In this document: in pieces, positions 38,455 through 46,575 of the stretch
How positions within the stretch are numbered: position 1 is the first letter of the stretch
How the letters are laid out: each line of letters opens with the position of its first letter
Assembly: GCA_963772225.1 (NCBI GenBank)
Contig: CAVYWD010000002.1
Location: forward strand, 2,728,001 to 2,792,000
DNA: 64,000 bases
Direction of reading: 5' to 3'
DNA from: CAVYWD01 sp963772225
Lineage (GTDB): Bacteria > Myxococcota > Myxococcia > Myxococcales > UBA5297
Translations under genes and position numbers: made by a program
Notes under the pieces: model-generated
Databases searched by the model: none
What the model saw: the letters and a program-made list of their open reading frames with translations, nothing else
Told to the model about the DNA's origin: nothing

Positions 38455-38937
38455 CTAGCTCGAGCTTTGCATCGCGCTCTCGATGACCTGCGCCAGGCCC
38501 TCGCCTGGCCCTTCGTGCACGCCGGCGGCGTTTCGGTAGGCAGCGACCCTGGCGTCGGTCGGCGGAGCGCCGGCTGCTCGGTCCGGTCGGGCGGGCGGCT
38601 TCAGCGACGACATGTCCCCCGACTGGCTGGCCGACTCGAACTTGCTGGCGAGGTCGGTGAGGAGCTGGGCCTTGTTCCCGGTGGCGCTCCGCGCCTCTTC
38701 TTTCAGCTCGCCGGAGATCTTGGCCGCGACGGCCTTGAACTTGGTCGGGTCGCTCTGCTGCAGCTGCTGGAGCTGCTTCATCGCCTCGCCCATCTTCGAA
38801 ACGTTCGCTGGGGCGGCCGCTGCTTCCGCCTCCCCGGAGGTCGAAGAAGTCGAGGAAGTCGATGAAGCCGAGGTTTGACCGACCTTGCTCAGGTCGACGG
38901 TGTACGTGCTGGTGGAGCCGAGTCCGCTGACGTCCAT
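38455..38937 (-). CDS. Hypothetical helical protein with Ser/Thr-rich N-terminus
   Basis: 160 residues. A Ser/Thr-rich segment (SASSTSSTSSTSGE) is followed by a helical block (MGEAMKQLQQLQQSDPTKFK, AAKISGELKEEARSATGNKA, LLTDLASKFESA) and an extended tail. No signal peptide or membrane helix. Similar soluble, Gln/Lys-helical proteins are common in myxobacterial genomes without known function. Stands alone. Confidence 0.7.
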   Translation of the reverse strand: MDVSGLGSTSTYTVDLSKVGQTSASSTSSTSSTSGEAEAAAAPANVSKMGEAMKQLQQLQQSDPTKFKAVAAKISGELKEEARSATGNKAQLLTDLASKFESASQSGDMSSLKPPARPDRAAGAPPTDARVAAYRNAAGVHEGPGEGLAQVIESAMQSSS

Positions 38938-39123
38938 GAGAATCTCCTTGCGGTTTGCTTCCCCGCAAGCCCATCGGCACGCCTCGGCGACGGCCTAATC
39001 TCACGGGCGGAGAGGGTCCAGTGCGACTCGACTCGGTTCGAAAGGGCGGCCCAGGAAGAGCCGGTGGGGAAGCTTCGGGTTTGGCCTCCCCGGGCCGCCG
39101 CCCAACGCTTTTAGGCCGCTGCC

Positions 39124-39690
39124 TCAGCGATCGCTGGGGGGCGGCGGCATGTCCTTGGGCGCGCAGGCGACCTGGGAGTCCGGTCCCGCGCGGCAGGTGC
39201 CGTCGACGGCGCGGGCGTCGAAGGTGAACGAGCAGGCGTCGCCGGCGCGCAGGTTGGCGCAAGCGCTGATGGCCTCGGGCGGCGGGCCATGATGGCCGTG
39301 GCCGGGCATGTCCTTGGGCGCGCAGGCCACCTGGGAGTCAGGGCCGGCGCGGCAGGTGCCGTCGACGGCGCGGGGGCCGAAGGTGAACGAGCAGGCGTCG
39401 CCGGCGCGCAAATTGGCGCAAGCGCTGACGGCTTCGGGCGGCGGGCCGTGATGGCCGTGGCCGGGCATGTCCTTGGGCGCGCAGGCGACCTTCGCGTCGT
39501 CGGGGCCCACGCGGCAGACGCCCTCCAGGGCGCGGGCGTCGAGGGTGAACGAGCAGGCGTCGCCGGCCTTCAGGCTCGCGCACGCGTCGAAGGCCGCTTG
39601 GGGCGGCGCGGGCGGCGTTGGTTGGGCGAAGCTCGGGGCGCTCCACGAGAGCAGCGCAAGCAGCAACGAGGTCCTCTCCAAATGGCGCAT
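39124..39690 (-). CDS. Exported protein with three Cys-rich repeat modules
   Basis: 188 residues with a Sec signal (RTSLLLALLSWSAPSFAQ). Three nearly identical modules follow, each C-x3-LRAGDACSFTF-x5-V-(D/E)G-x-CR-x8-ACAPKDMP, so four Cys per module, linked by PGHGHHGPPPEA. The modules resemble small secreted Cys-rich domains known from other proteobacteria (ACxGKxxGDxCxF type). The second and third copies are nearly identical at DNA level, meaning recent internal duplication. Periplasmic or surface protein of unknown role. Confidence 0.85.
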   Translation of the reverse strand: MRHLERTSLLLALLSWSAPSFAQPTPPAPPQAAFDACASLKAGDACSFTLDARALEGVCRVGPDDAKVACAPKDMPGHGHHGPPPEAVSACANLRAGDACSFTFGPRAVDGTCRAGPDSQVACAPKDMPGHGHHGPPPEAISACANLRAGDACSFTFDARAVDGTCRAGPDSQVACAPKDMPPPPSDR

Positions 39691-39759
39691 CGGCGTGTCT
39701 CCTTGGTCGGCGCTCCAACGCGCCGTTCGGCAAGGGAGACAGCGGACCGCGAGGGCGCG

Positions 39760-40080
39760 TTAGCGCACGCCGAGCAGCTCGACCTCGAAGACGAGCGTGG
39801 CGCGGGGCGGGATGGCGCCGGGGTAGCCGCGCTCGCCGTAGGCGAGGTCATGCGGGATGGTGAGCTTGCGCTTGCCGCCCACCTTCATGCCCGCGACGCC
39901 CTCGTCCCAGCCTCGGATGACCTGTCCGGCCCCGAGCTTGAAGGTGAACGGCGCGCCGCCGACGCTGGAGTCGAACTTCGTCCCGTCGGTGAGCCAGCCG
40001 GTGTAGTGGACGTCCACCGACTTTCCGGCCTTGGCCTCGGCGCCGTCGCCGACGGCGAGCTCTTCGATCTGAAGCGGCAT
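39760..40080 (-). CDS. FKBP-type peptidyl-prolyl cis-trans isomerase
   Basis: 106 residues, a single FKBP domain: VHYTGWLTDGTKFDSS, FTFKLGAGQVIRGWDEGVAG-M, GKRKLTIPHDLAYGERGYPG, IPPRATLVFEVELL. All catalytic-pocket residues I can check (Tyr, Asp, Trp in GW, Ile-Pro) are present. No signal peptide, so cytoplasmic. The ATG at 40080 is chosen over the longer frame to 40125 because it fits the domain start. Confidence 0.94.
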   Translation of the reverse strand: MPLQIEELAVGDGAEAKAGKSVDVHYTGWLTDGTKFDSSVGGAPFTFKLGAGQVIRGWDEGVAGMKVGGKRKLTIPHDLAYGERGYPGAIPPRATLVFEVELLGVR

Positions 40081-40171
40081 GCTCGTTCTCCGAATGCTGC
40101 GCGGGTCAGTGTCGTTGCGGCTCAAACGGAATCGGGCGCTCGTCCCGGGTGGAGCCTCGCGCGAGCAGGCG

Positions 40172-41179
40172 TCACCGCCCCGCGAAGATCCGCTCGGCGG
40201 CGGCGTCGAGCAGCTCGGCGATGCCCTCGCCGGTCGCCGAGGAGACCAGGTACACGGGGATCTTCTTGCGCTTGAGCTTGGCGGCGAGCTTCTCGGCCCG
40301 CTCGCGCGCGTCGGGCAGGTCGATCTTGTTGGCGGCGATGATCTGCGGCTTCTCGGCCAGCGTCTCGGAGTACAGCTTCAGCTCCCGGTTGAGCGCCTCG
40401 AGGTCCTTGAAGGGCTCCCGCCCCTCGCCCTGGTCGGAGCAATCGACGAGGTGGATGAGCAGCCGGCACCGCTCGACGTGCCTCAGGAACTGGTGGCCCA
40501 ACCCGGCGCCCTGGTGCGCTCCCTCGATGATGCCGGGGATGTCGGCCATGACGAACGACCGGTGGTCCTTGTAGCCGACCACGCCGAGGTGCGGGGTGAG
40601 GGTGGTGAACGGGTAGTCGGCGACCTTGGGCTTGGCCTTGGAGACGCGGCTGATGAGCGTGGACTTGCCGGCGTTGGGGTAGCCGAGCAGGCCCACGTCG
40701 GCGAGCAGCTTGAGCTCGAGCAGCACCTCGCGCTCCTCGCCGGGCGTCCCGGGCTGCGCGAAGCGCGGCGCCTGGCGAGTGGAGGTGGCGAAGTTCATGT
40801 TGCCCAGGCCGCCCTTGCCGCCGCGCGCGAGGACGATCTGCTGGCCGTTCTGAGCGAGGTCGAAGAGAGCCTCGCCGGTCTGGGAGTTCTTGATGAGGGT
40901 GCCCACCGGAACCCGGAGCACGACGTCCGGGCCGTCGCGGCCGTTGCAGTCGCTGCCGCCGCCGGGCTCGCCGCTCCTGGCCTTGTGCTCGGGCTGGAAG
41001 CGGTAGTCGAGCAGCGTGGTGAAATTCTCGTCGGCCACGACGAGGACGGACCCGCCCTTGCCGCCGTCGCCGCCGGACGGGCCGCCGCGGGGAATGAACT
41101 TCTCGCGGCGGAAGGCGACCGCGCCCTTGCCGCCGTCACCAGCCTTGACGTGAATGCGGACCTCGTCGACGAACTTCAC
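40172..41179 (-). CDS. obg: Ribosome-assembly GTPase Obg/CgtA
   Basis: 335 residues. Gly-rich Obg domain (FVDEVRIHVKAGDGGKGAVA, FIPRGGPSGGDGGKGGS) then a GTPase domain with G1 GYPNAGKST, G3 DIPGI, G4 AANKIDLP and G5 SSATGEG. Acts in large-subunit assembly and growth control. In order rplU-rpmA-obg, as in most bacteria, though a 230-base gap separates it from rpmA. The C-terminal OCT domain of Firmicutes Obg is absent, normal for proteobacteria. Confidence 0.97.
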   Translation of the reverse strand: MKFVDEVRIHVKAGDGGKGAVAFRREKFIPRGGPSGGDGGKGGSVLVVADENFTTLLDYRFQPEHKARSGEPGGGSDCNGRDGPDVVLRVPVGTLIKNSQTGEALFDLAQNGQQIVLARGGKGGLGNMNFATSTRQAPRFAQPGTPGEEREVLLELKLLADVGLLGYPNAGKSTLISRVSKAKPKVADYPFTTLTPHLGVVGYKDHRSFVMADIPGIIEGAHQGAGLGHQFLRHVERCRLLIHLVDCSDQGEGREPFKDLEALNRELKLYSETLAEKPQIIAANKIDLPDARERAEKLAAKLKRKKIPVYLVSSATGEGIAELLDAAAERIFAGR

Positions 41180-41411
41180 GGCGGAAGACGACCTCTCTCG
41201 CGTCGGCGCTTACGGGCCTCTGCGGCCGGCTCGATGCCTCCTCGCGAAGGCCGAGCCGAAAGCCTGGGCCGGGCAACCCAGGGCTGTCAAATGGGCGGCG
41301 GCTGGCGAGGAGCGGCTCGCGAGCGAGGCCGCCGCCAGACGCGCCGAGAGCCGCGCGGCCTTTCTTGGCCAGGCGCGGCTCCCTCGAAAGCCCTCGCGGG
41401 CGACGCGGCTC

Positions 41412-41705
41412 TCAGGCCTTGGCGACCTTCTCGTTCAGAGCCTTGATCTGCTCCGCCGAGTAGACCGAGACGCGGGTGCGGTCCTTGCCCTCGCGCTCGT
41501 AGCGGACGATGCCGTCGACCTGCGCGAAGATGGTGAAGTCGCGGCCCATGCCGACGCCGCTGCCCGGGTGGATGCGGGTGCCCACCTGGCGGACCAGGAT
41601 GTTGCCCGAAATCACCGGCTCGCCGCCGAAGGCCTTGACGCCGCGCCGTTGCCCGGGTGAGTCGCGCCCGTTGCGAGAAGACCCCTGACCTTTTTTGTGT
41701 GCCAT
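41412..41705 (-). CDS. rpmA: 50S ribosomal protein L27
   Basis: 97 residues, complete L27: MAHKKGQGSSRNGRDSPGQR, then GNILVRQVGTRIHPGSGVGM and FTIFAQVDGIVRYEREGK. The N-terminus lies near the peptidyl transferase centre. Thirty bases after rplU in the same transcript. Confidence 0.98.
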   Translation of the reverse strand: MAHKKGQGSSRNGRDSPGQRRGVKAFGGEPVISGNILVRQVGTRIHPGSGVGMGRDFTIFAQVDGIVRYEREGKDRTRVSVYSAEQIKALNEKVAKA

Positions 41706-41735
41706 GACACGAACCTCTTTTCGCTGGACGGCGCC

Positions 41736-42047
41736 TTAGGCGCTGATGCCGGTGATCTTGATCTCGGTGTACTTCTGCCGGTGCCCGCGCGCGCGGGTGA
41801 AGCCGAAGTAGCGCTTCCAGAAGTGCAGGGTCTTGGGCCCCAGGGCCATCGGGTCGAGGATTTCGGCCTCGACCTTGGCGCCCGACACGAGCGGGGAGCC
41901 GACCTTCGGAGCCTCGGTGCCGCCGACCATCAGCACCTCGTCGAAGGTGACCTTGCCGCCCTTTTCGCCGCCGAGGAGCTCGACGCGGACGACGTCGCCC
42001 TCCTGAACTCGGTACTGCTTGCCGCCGGTCTTGATCACTGCGTACAT
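41736..42047 (-). CDS. rplU: 50S ribosomal protein L21
   Basis: 103 residues, complete L21 (MYAVIKTGGKQYRVQEGDVV to TRARGHRQKYTEIKITGISA). First gene of the rplU-rpmA-obg transcript, preceded by a promoter and a leader hairpin. The start ATG at 42047 fits all homologues. Confidence 0.97.
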   Translation of the reverse strand: MYAVIKTGGKQYRVQEGDVVRVELLGGEKGGKVTFDEVLMVGGTEAPKVGSPLVSGAKVEAEILDPMALGPKTLHFWKRYFGFTRARGHRQKYTEIKITGISA

Positions 42048-42083
42048 CGCCGTAACCCCTTGTGAGGACCGCCTGGTGCCGCG

Positions 42084-42106
42084 GCAACCGGTGGAAGCTC
42101 GGTTGC
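42084..42106 (-). promoter_or_regulatory. L21 leader hairpin
   Basis: Inverted repeat GCAACCG/CGGTTGC around a nine-base loop in the 5' untranslated region of rplU, 37 bases before the ATG. Ribosomal protein L21 leaders with hairpins are known in several phyla as autoregulatory elements; this one is a candidate only. Confidence 0.45.
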
Positions 42107-42122
42107 TCAGATGAAAGGGGGT

Positions 42123-42152
42123 CCTATAGAGCAGCGCAGTGGGGAATGTCAA
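42123..42152 (-). promoter_or_regulatory. Strong sigma-70 promoter of rplU-rpmA-obg
   Basis: On the minus strand TTGACA (42152-42147), 18-base spacer, TATAGG (42128-42123). Start near 42117, giving a 70-base leader that contains the hairpin at 42084-42106. Confidence 0.75.
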
Positions 42153-42244
42153 GCTTGCGATGGCGACCGCCACCGCGCAAGAGGCCCCTTCGCTCGGCGA
42201 AAGTGCGGAGGGGGCGCCGGCGACCCGCCGCTGCCCGCCCGGCC

Positions 42245-42870
42245 GGGCCAGCGCTCGGGGCCGCGGCTTCTGAAGTCGAGCCCGAACCGAGCGAGGCGCC
42301 ATTTTGGAGCCGGCCGGTGTCGTTGACGCTGGTCTTCTAAGGCTCGAGAGGCGGAAGAAGAGGTCCGCCTCGGAGAGGCTCGACGACGAAGAGCCAGACC
42401 TCCACCGCGTCGGCGAGCTGCATGCGGTCGAACCGGTCCGCGCCGCCGACGTCGAGGGGCGGCTCGCGGGCAGTGTTGAGCTTTGGCGGTCCTCCGCTGG
42501 GCGCTCAGCCGGGCGATCTCGTTCTCGATCCGCTCCAGCGTGATGCGCCTCCGCCCCGGCGGCCAGCGTTCCCATCCGGACGACGGCGGCTCAGGTCCCG
42601 GGCGAGCCGGCGAAGGTGAGGAAGCGCTCGCGCGCCGCGAGGCTAGCGAGAGCCGCTTGCCCATCGGCGCGGAGAGCTGCTCGAGCTGCCAGTCGGGGTT
42701 GGGCTCGATGTCCTGGGGGCCGCTCGCGCAGGCCAGGCAGGCAGAAGGTCCAGGCGTCGATGCGCGCCAGCAGGTCCCGCGCGGAACTGTCCCTCGTCCG
42801 CCCGCGCGAATGAGGTGTCGGCCCGGTGAGGAGCAGCGGCGAACCTGGAGCTCACGGCCACCTGCTCGAG
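42245..42870 (-). pseudogene. Decayed copy of the rtcR gene
   Basis: The DNA follows the 3' half of the intact rtcR at 44814-46415 for over 600 bases: for example AGTCGAGCCCGAACCG, TCGTTGACGCTGGTCTTC, GGTCCGCGCCGCCGACGTC and GAGGAGCAGCGGCGA occur in both. Several one- and two-base indels break the frame, and about 370 bases are missing in the middle (the copy jumps from the region matching 45400 to that matching 45771, losing the GAFTGA loop and Walker B). Nothing matching the CARF half is found. Clearly non-functional. Confidence 0.85.
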
Positions 42871-42993
42871 GTGCGCTGGCAGAGCCACGGAGTCGAATCG
42901 GATCAAGCTCGACCGGCTCCGCGCAATCGCCCGCGCGCTGTCGGTGTCCTTTCGGCGGATCCCCACGATGGAGTTGCGCTTTGTCCTTAGCCG

Positions 42994-43015
42994 GCCGCGG
43001 CGGCGTCGCCGCGGC
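42994..43015 (+). terminator. GC hairpin with short T-run before the beta-helix gene
   Basis: GCCGCGGCG-GCGT-CGCCGCGGC followed by TTT, ending 20 bases before the ATG at 43036. Either a terminator left from a lost upstream gene or a structured 5' leader of the beta-helix gene. Confidence 0.45.
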
Positions 43016-43035
43016 TTTGTCCCGGAGATGCTCAA

Positions 43036-44505
43036 ATGAGAATGAGGCGATTCGACCCGCTGCTCCTATGCGTTGCCTCGCTGATGCTTTTCCGCTGTGG
43101 CTTGAGCGCGGGGACGTCCGGAACCAGCGGCGATGCCGCGGTTGCGGCCGACTCCGGAGTCGCGCCGAGCGCGGACGCAGGCTCCAGTAAGGCGCCTACG
43201 GGCGACGGCGGCGTCTCCAGCTCCGACGCTGGCTCGACGTCCACCGGCAACTCCTGTGGCTACACCTCCAACACCGCCGTGCTCGCGGTAAGCAGCGGGT
43301 CGCAATCCACCTCCGGGCAGACTTACACCGCCACCGGGCAAAACGAGAGCGGCGTCTGCGTCCAGAGCTCCAGCTCTTCGCTGACCTTGACGAACCCGAC
43401 CATCGCCACCAGCGGAAACTCGACCTCGACCGACAACAGCAGCTTCTACGGCCTCAACGCCGCCGCGCTGGCCTACTCCGGCGGCACGCTGACCATCACG
43501 GGCGGGTCCATCTCCACGACCGGGTCCGGCGCGAACGGGGTCTTCGCGTACGGCTCGGGTGCCACCGCGAATGTCACTTCAACGACCATCCACGCCACCG
43601 GCGGAGGCGGGCATGGCTTGGAGGCGGCCGGGGGCGGGACCCTGGTCATCAAGGACGTCACGGCGACGACCGATGGGTCGAGCGGCTCGGTGGTGGCGAC
43701 CGACCGGGGCGACGGCAACAAGGTCACCGTCACCGGAGGCACCTACGTCGCGAACGGCCAGCGCTCGTGCGGCATCTACTCCACCGGAGCGATCACGGCC
43801 TCCGACGCCACCTTCACCGCGACCAACGCCGAGGCCGTGGTCATCGAAGGCCAGAACTCCGTGGCCCTGACGAGCTGCAAGCTCACCAGCACCAACAACT
43901 CCGAGAACCGCGGGGTCATGGTGTACCAGAGCTTCTCCGGAGACGCCTCCACCGGCACCGGGGACTTCACCATGACCGGAGGCTCGTACACCTGGAACTC
44001 CTCGAGCTCGACGAGCGCCGCCTTCTACGTCACCAACACCATCGCGGTCCTTTCGCTGAGCAACGTCGAGCTGACGAACCCCAGCGGCTATCTGCTGAAC
44101 GCCGAGGCGAACTCGAACTGGGGCACGAGCGGTTCCAACGGCGGCCACGTCACCTTCAACGCCACCTCGCAGACGCTGAGCGGAGACATCGCGGTCGACT
44201 CGATCAGCACCTTGGCCGCGAGCTTCAAGAGCGGGTCGTCGTACACCGGCGCGATCGACGCGGCCGGCTCGGCGAAGACGCTGAGCCTGGCGCTGGACTC
44301 CACCAGCACCTGGAAGGTCACGGCGACCTCCCACGTGACGACCTTGACCGGGGTCGTCCTCTCCGGGACGACGGTGACCAACATCAGCGGCAGCAGCTCG
44401 GCCGACGTCTGCTATAAGACGAGCTTCACCGACGCGAGCGGGACGACGTACACCTCCGGCACCTACTCCCTGACCTCCGGCGGCTCGCTGAAACCCTGCA
44501 GCTGA
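43036..44505 (+). CDS. Exported Ser/Thr/Gly-rich beta-helix protein
   Basis: 489 residues. An N-terminal hydrophobic signal (FDPLLLCVASLMLFRCGLSA; a lipobox is possible but imperfect) and an Asp/Ala/Gly/Ser linker precede a long array of short beta-strands: GGTLTITGGSISTTGSGANG, GSGATANVTSTTIHATGGGG, GGGTLVIKDVTATTDGSSGS, NKVTVTGGTYVANGQRSCGI. This is the pattern of right-handed parallel beta-helix adhesins or polysaccharide lyases, with one ladder rung per 20-25 residues. Ends in a short Cys-containing cap. Divergent from the rtcR pseudogene, mirroring the intact pair 2 kb downstream. Confidence 0.8.
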   Translation: MRMRRFDPLLLCVASLMLFRCGLSAGTSGTSGDAAVAADSGVAPSADAGSSKAPTGDGGVSSSDAGSTSTGNSCGYTSNTAVLAVSSGSQSTSGQTYTATGQNESGVCVQSSSSSLTLTNPTIATSGNSTSTDNSSFYGLNAAALAYSGGTLTITGGSISTTGSGANGVFAYGSGATANVTSTTIHATGGGGHGLEAAGGGTLVIKDVTATTDGSSGSVVATDRGDGNKVTVTGGTYVANGQRSCGIYSTGAITASDATFTATNAEAVVIEGQNSVALTSCKLTSTNNSENRGVMVYQSFSGDASTGTGDFTMTGGSYTWNSSSSTSAAFYVTNTIAVLSLSNVELTNPSGYLLNAEANSNWGTSGSNGGHVTFNATSQTLSGDIAVDSISTLAASFKSGSSYTGAIDAAGSAKTLSLALDSTSTWKVTATSHVTTLTGVVLSGTTVTNISGSSSADVCYKTSFTDASGTTYTSGTYSLTSGGSLKPCS

Positions 44506-44813
44506 CGCGGGTCTCATCGCGCCGGTGAAGAAACGCAGTGAGGGGCCCGCCCGGGCGCCTCACTGCAGGCCGCGGGCGGCGGTGCGCCTGGCGGGCTCCA
44601 GGCCATCGCGCCGGTGGGCGGTGCGCCGGACTCGTTCGGCTTCTCGTCGCCTGGCGGCTGCCTGGCGCGGCGGATGACCGGGCCTCCAGGCCGAAGGCTC
44701 GAGGCGGGGACGGCGCCAGGCGACAACGGCAGCGGCGCCGAGGAGAATCGTGCGACGCTGCCGCTGCTGGGCGCGCCCGCCAGCATTGATCAAGCGGCTG
44801 CCTGCTCGGCCGG
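44506..44813. other. Gap without a recognisable gene
   Basis: 308 bases between the stops of the convergent beta-helix and rtcR genes. Open frames on the minus strand (to about 90 codons) are Pro/Arg/Ala-rich and not protein-like. I see no hairpin that stands out. Confidence 0.5.
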
Positions 44814-46415
44814 TCAGCGCTTGGGGGCCGCGAGCCTTGCGAAGTCGAGCCCGAACCGGGCGAGGTATTTTCGGAGCCGGTCGGAGTCGTTGACGCTGGT
44901 CTTCCGGGCTCGAGAGGCGGCGAAGAGGGCGCGGCCCGCCTCGGACAGGCTCGAGGACTGGCGGCAGACCTGGACCACGTCGGCGAGCTGCACGCGATCG
45001 AACCGGTCGAGCGCTTCGAGGTCCGCGCCGCCGACGTCAAGGGGGGCGCGCGGGTCTTGCAGAGCCCCACCGGTCCTCCACTGGGCGCTCAGCCGCGCGA
45101 TCTCGCCTTCGACCAGCTCGAAAGTGATGCGCCCCCCGGCGGCCAGCGTGCCCATCCGGACGACGGCGGCGCTCAGGTCGCGAAAGTTGCCCGACCAGAG
45201 CGCCCCGGGCGAGCCGGCGAAGGCGAGGAAGCGCTCGCGCGCCTCGCGGCTGAGCGAGAGCCGCTTGCCCAGGCGCGCGGAGAGCTGCTCGAGCTCCCAG
45301 TCGAGGTTGGGCTCGATGTCCTCGGGCCGCTCGCGCAGGCCGGGCAGGCGGAAGGTCCAGACGTCGATGCGCGCGAGCAGGTCCGCGCGGAACTGCCCCT
45401 GGTCCGCCCGCGCGAAGAGGTCGCGGTTGGTGCCGGCGACGAGCTGGAAGTCGCTCTGGACCTCGCGGTCGGCGCCCATGGGCAGGAAGGTCTTCTCCTC
45501 CAGCGCGCGCAGGAGCATCGCCTGCTCGTCCAGGCCCAGCTCGCCGACTTCGTCCAAGAAGAGCATGCCCCCGTCGGCAGCGCGCAAGAGACCGGGGCGG
45601 CCGGCGACGGCGCCGGTGAAGGCGCCTTTCACGTGGCCGAAAAGCGCGCTCATGGCGGCGTCGCCGCGCAGCGTGGCGCAGTTGACCTCCACGAACGCGC
45701 CCTCGACGAGGCGCCGCGCCTTCTTGAGCTCGTAGATCCGCCGGGCGAGCCGCGTCTTGCCCGCGCCGGTGGGCCCGGTGAGGAGCAGCGGCGACTTGGA
45801 GCTCACGGCCACCTGCTCGACCTGTGAGACCAGGGCGTTGAAGGCGCGGCTCCGGGTGTCGATGCCCGACTTCAAAAAGGAGAGCCCCTCGCGCTGCTCC
45901 TTCTGGAACCGCGAGGCGAGCCGGTCGTATCGGGAGAGGTCGAGGTCGATGACGGCAAAACCGCCGGCGTCGCTCTCGCCGCGCCGGGGCGGCGAGGTCT
46001 GGATGAGCTTCGCCGGCAGGTAGCGCGACTCGGTGAGGAGGAACAGGCAGATCTGCGCGACGTGCGTGCCGGTGGTGATGTGAACGAAGTACTCCTCGCG
46101 ATCCGGGTCGAACGGCGCGGCGCGCGCGAAGGCGTCGAGCGCGGCGTAGACCTCTTCGAAGTCCCACGCGTCGTCGAGCTCGATCGGGTGCTCATGCACC
46201 TCGGTCTCCGGCGAGACCGACCTCACGTCCGCGACGACGGTGTGCGCGAGCGAGGCGAAGCTCGGCGGGTAGAGGAGCTCGAGGCGGTCGAAAAGCAGAT
46301 CCTCGTGCTGGAACAGCGAGACGGTCGGGCGCCAGCGCTCCCAGCGGGTGGCGCCCTTGCCGGAGTCGAGCACGGGGCCCAGGAGCCCCAGGACCACGCG
46401 CTGTTTGGCTCGCAT
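44814..46415 (-). CDS. rtcR: RtcR-type sigma-54 activator with CARF sensor domain
   Basis: 533 residues. Residues 1-185 are the RtcR-type CARF (CRISPR-associated Rossmann) sensor: VVLGLLGPVLDSGKGATRWE-RWRPTVSLFQHEDLL at the start and the ITTGTHVAQICLFLL strand. An AAA+ domain follows with Walker A TGPTGAGKT (213-221), intact GAFTGA (264-269) and Walker B MLFLDEVGE, then a C-terminal DNA-binding part. RtcR of enterobacteria senses damaged RNA, opens the rtcBA RNA-repair operon and is itself the usual divergent neighbour of rtcB. Here no rtcA or rtcB is present; the divergent gene encodes an exported beta-helix protein. The target operon is therefore unknown. Confidence 0.93.
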   Translation of the reverse strand: MRAKQRVVLGLLGPVLDSGKGATRWERWRPTVSLFQHEDLLFDRLELLYPPSFASLAHTVVADVRSVSPETEVHEHPIELDDAWDFEEVYAALDAFARAAPFDPDREEYFVHITTGTHVAQICLFLLTESRYLPAKLIQTSPPRRGESDAGGFAVIDLDLSRYDRLASRFQKEQREGLSFLKSGIDTRSRAFNALVSQVEQVAVSSKSPLLLTGPTGAGKTRLARRIYELKKARRLVEGAFVEVNCATLRGDAAMSALFGHVKGAFTGAVAGRPGLLRAADGGMLFLDEVGELGLDEQAMLLRALEEKTFLPMGADREVQSDFQLVAGTNRDLFARADQGQFRADLLARIDVWTFRLPGLRERPEDIEPNLDWELEQLSARLGKRLSLSREARERFLAFAGSPGALWSGNFRDLSAAVVRMGTLAAGGRITFELVEGEIARLSAQWRTGGALQDPRAPLDVGGADLEALDRFDRVQLADVVQVCRQSSSLSEAGRALFAASRARKTSVNDSDRLRKYLARFGLDFARLAAPKR

Positions 46416-46428
46416 GCGCGCGGAAGCT

Positions 46429-46442
46429 TATCCAATCGGATA
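46429..46442. promoter_or_regulatory. Palindrome in the rtcR/beta-helix divergent region
   Basis: TATCC-AATC-GGATA, 14 bases, 14 bases upstream of the rtcR ATG in a locally AT-richer stretch. Possible operator or -10 region. I found no good -24/-12 sigma-54 element in the 160-base divergent gap. Confidence 0.45.
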
Positions 46443-46575
46443 GGCGCGGATCCAGGGCGCGGGCAGCGGGCCGCGCAGTCCTGCGCTCAGGCCAACGCAG
46501 AGAACCGAGCGCGTACCGATCGCAGCCACGCTCGCCTCCGCGGGTCCGTGACCCGTTTTCGGAGCGTCTCGCATC

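Noticed and set aside
42870..43035. Sigma-54 promoter for the first beta-helix gene (TGGAGTTGCGCTTTGT near 42969)
   Set aside because: The GG is present but the downstream GC at the right spacing is not (TG instead), so it does not meet the -24/-12 rule.
44560..44793. Short ORFs between the beta-helix gene and rtcR
   Set aside because: Composition is Arg/Pro/Ala-rich, no ribosome site, no recognisable sequence.
44814..46415. CARF domain suggesting a CRISPR-Cas type III accessory gene
   Set aside because: Domain order (CARF plus AAA+ with GAFTGA and sigma-54 contact) is that of RtcR; no cas genes or arrays are in the window.
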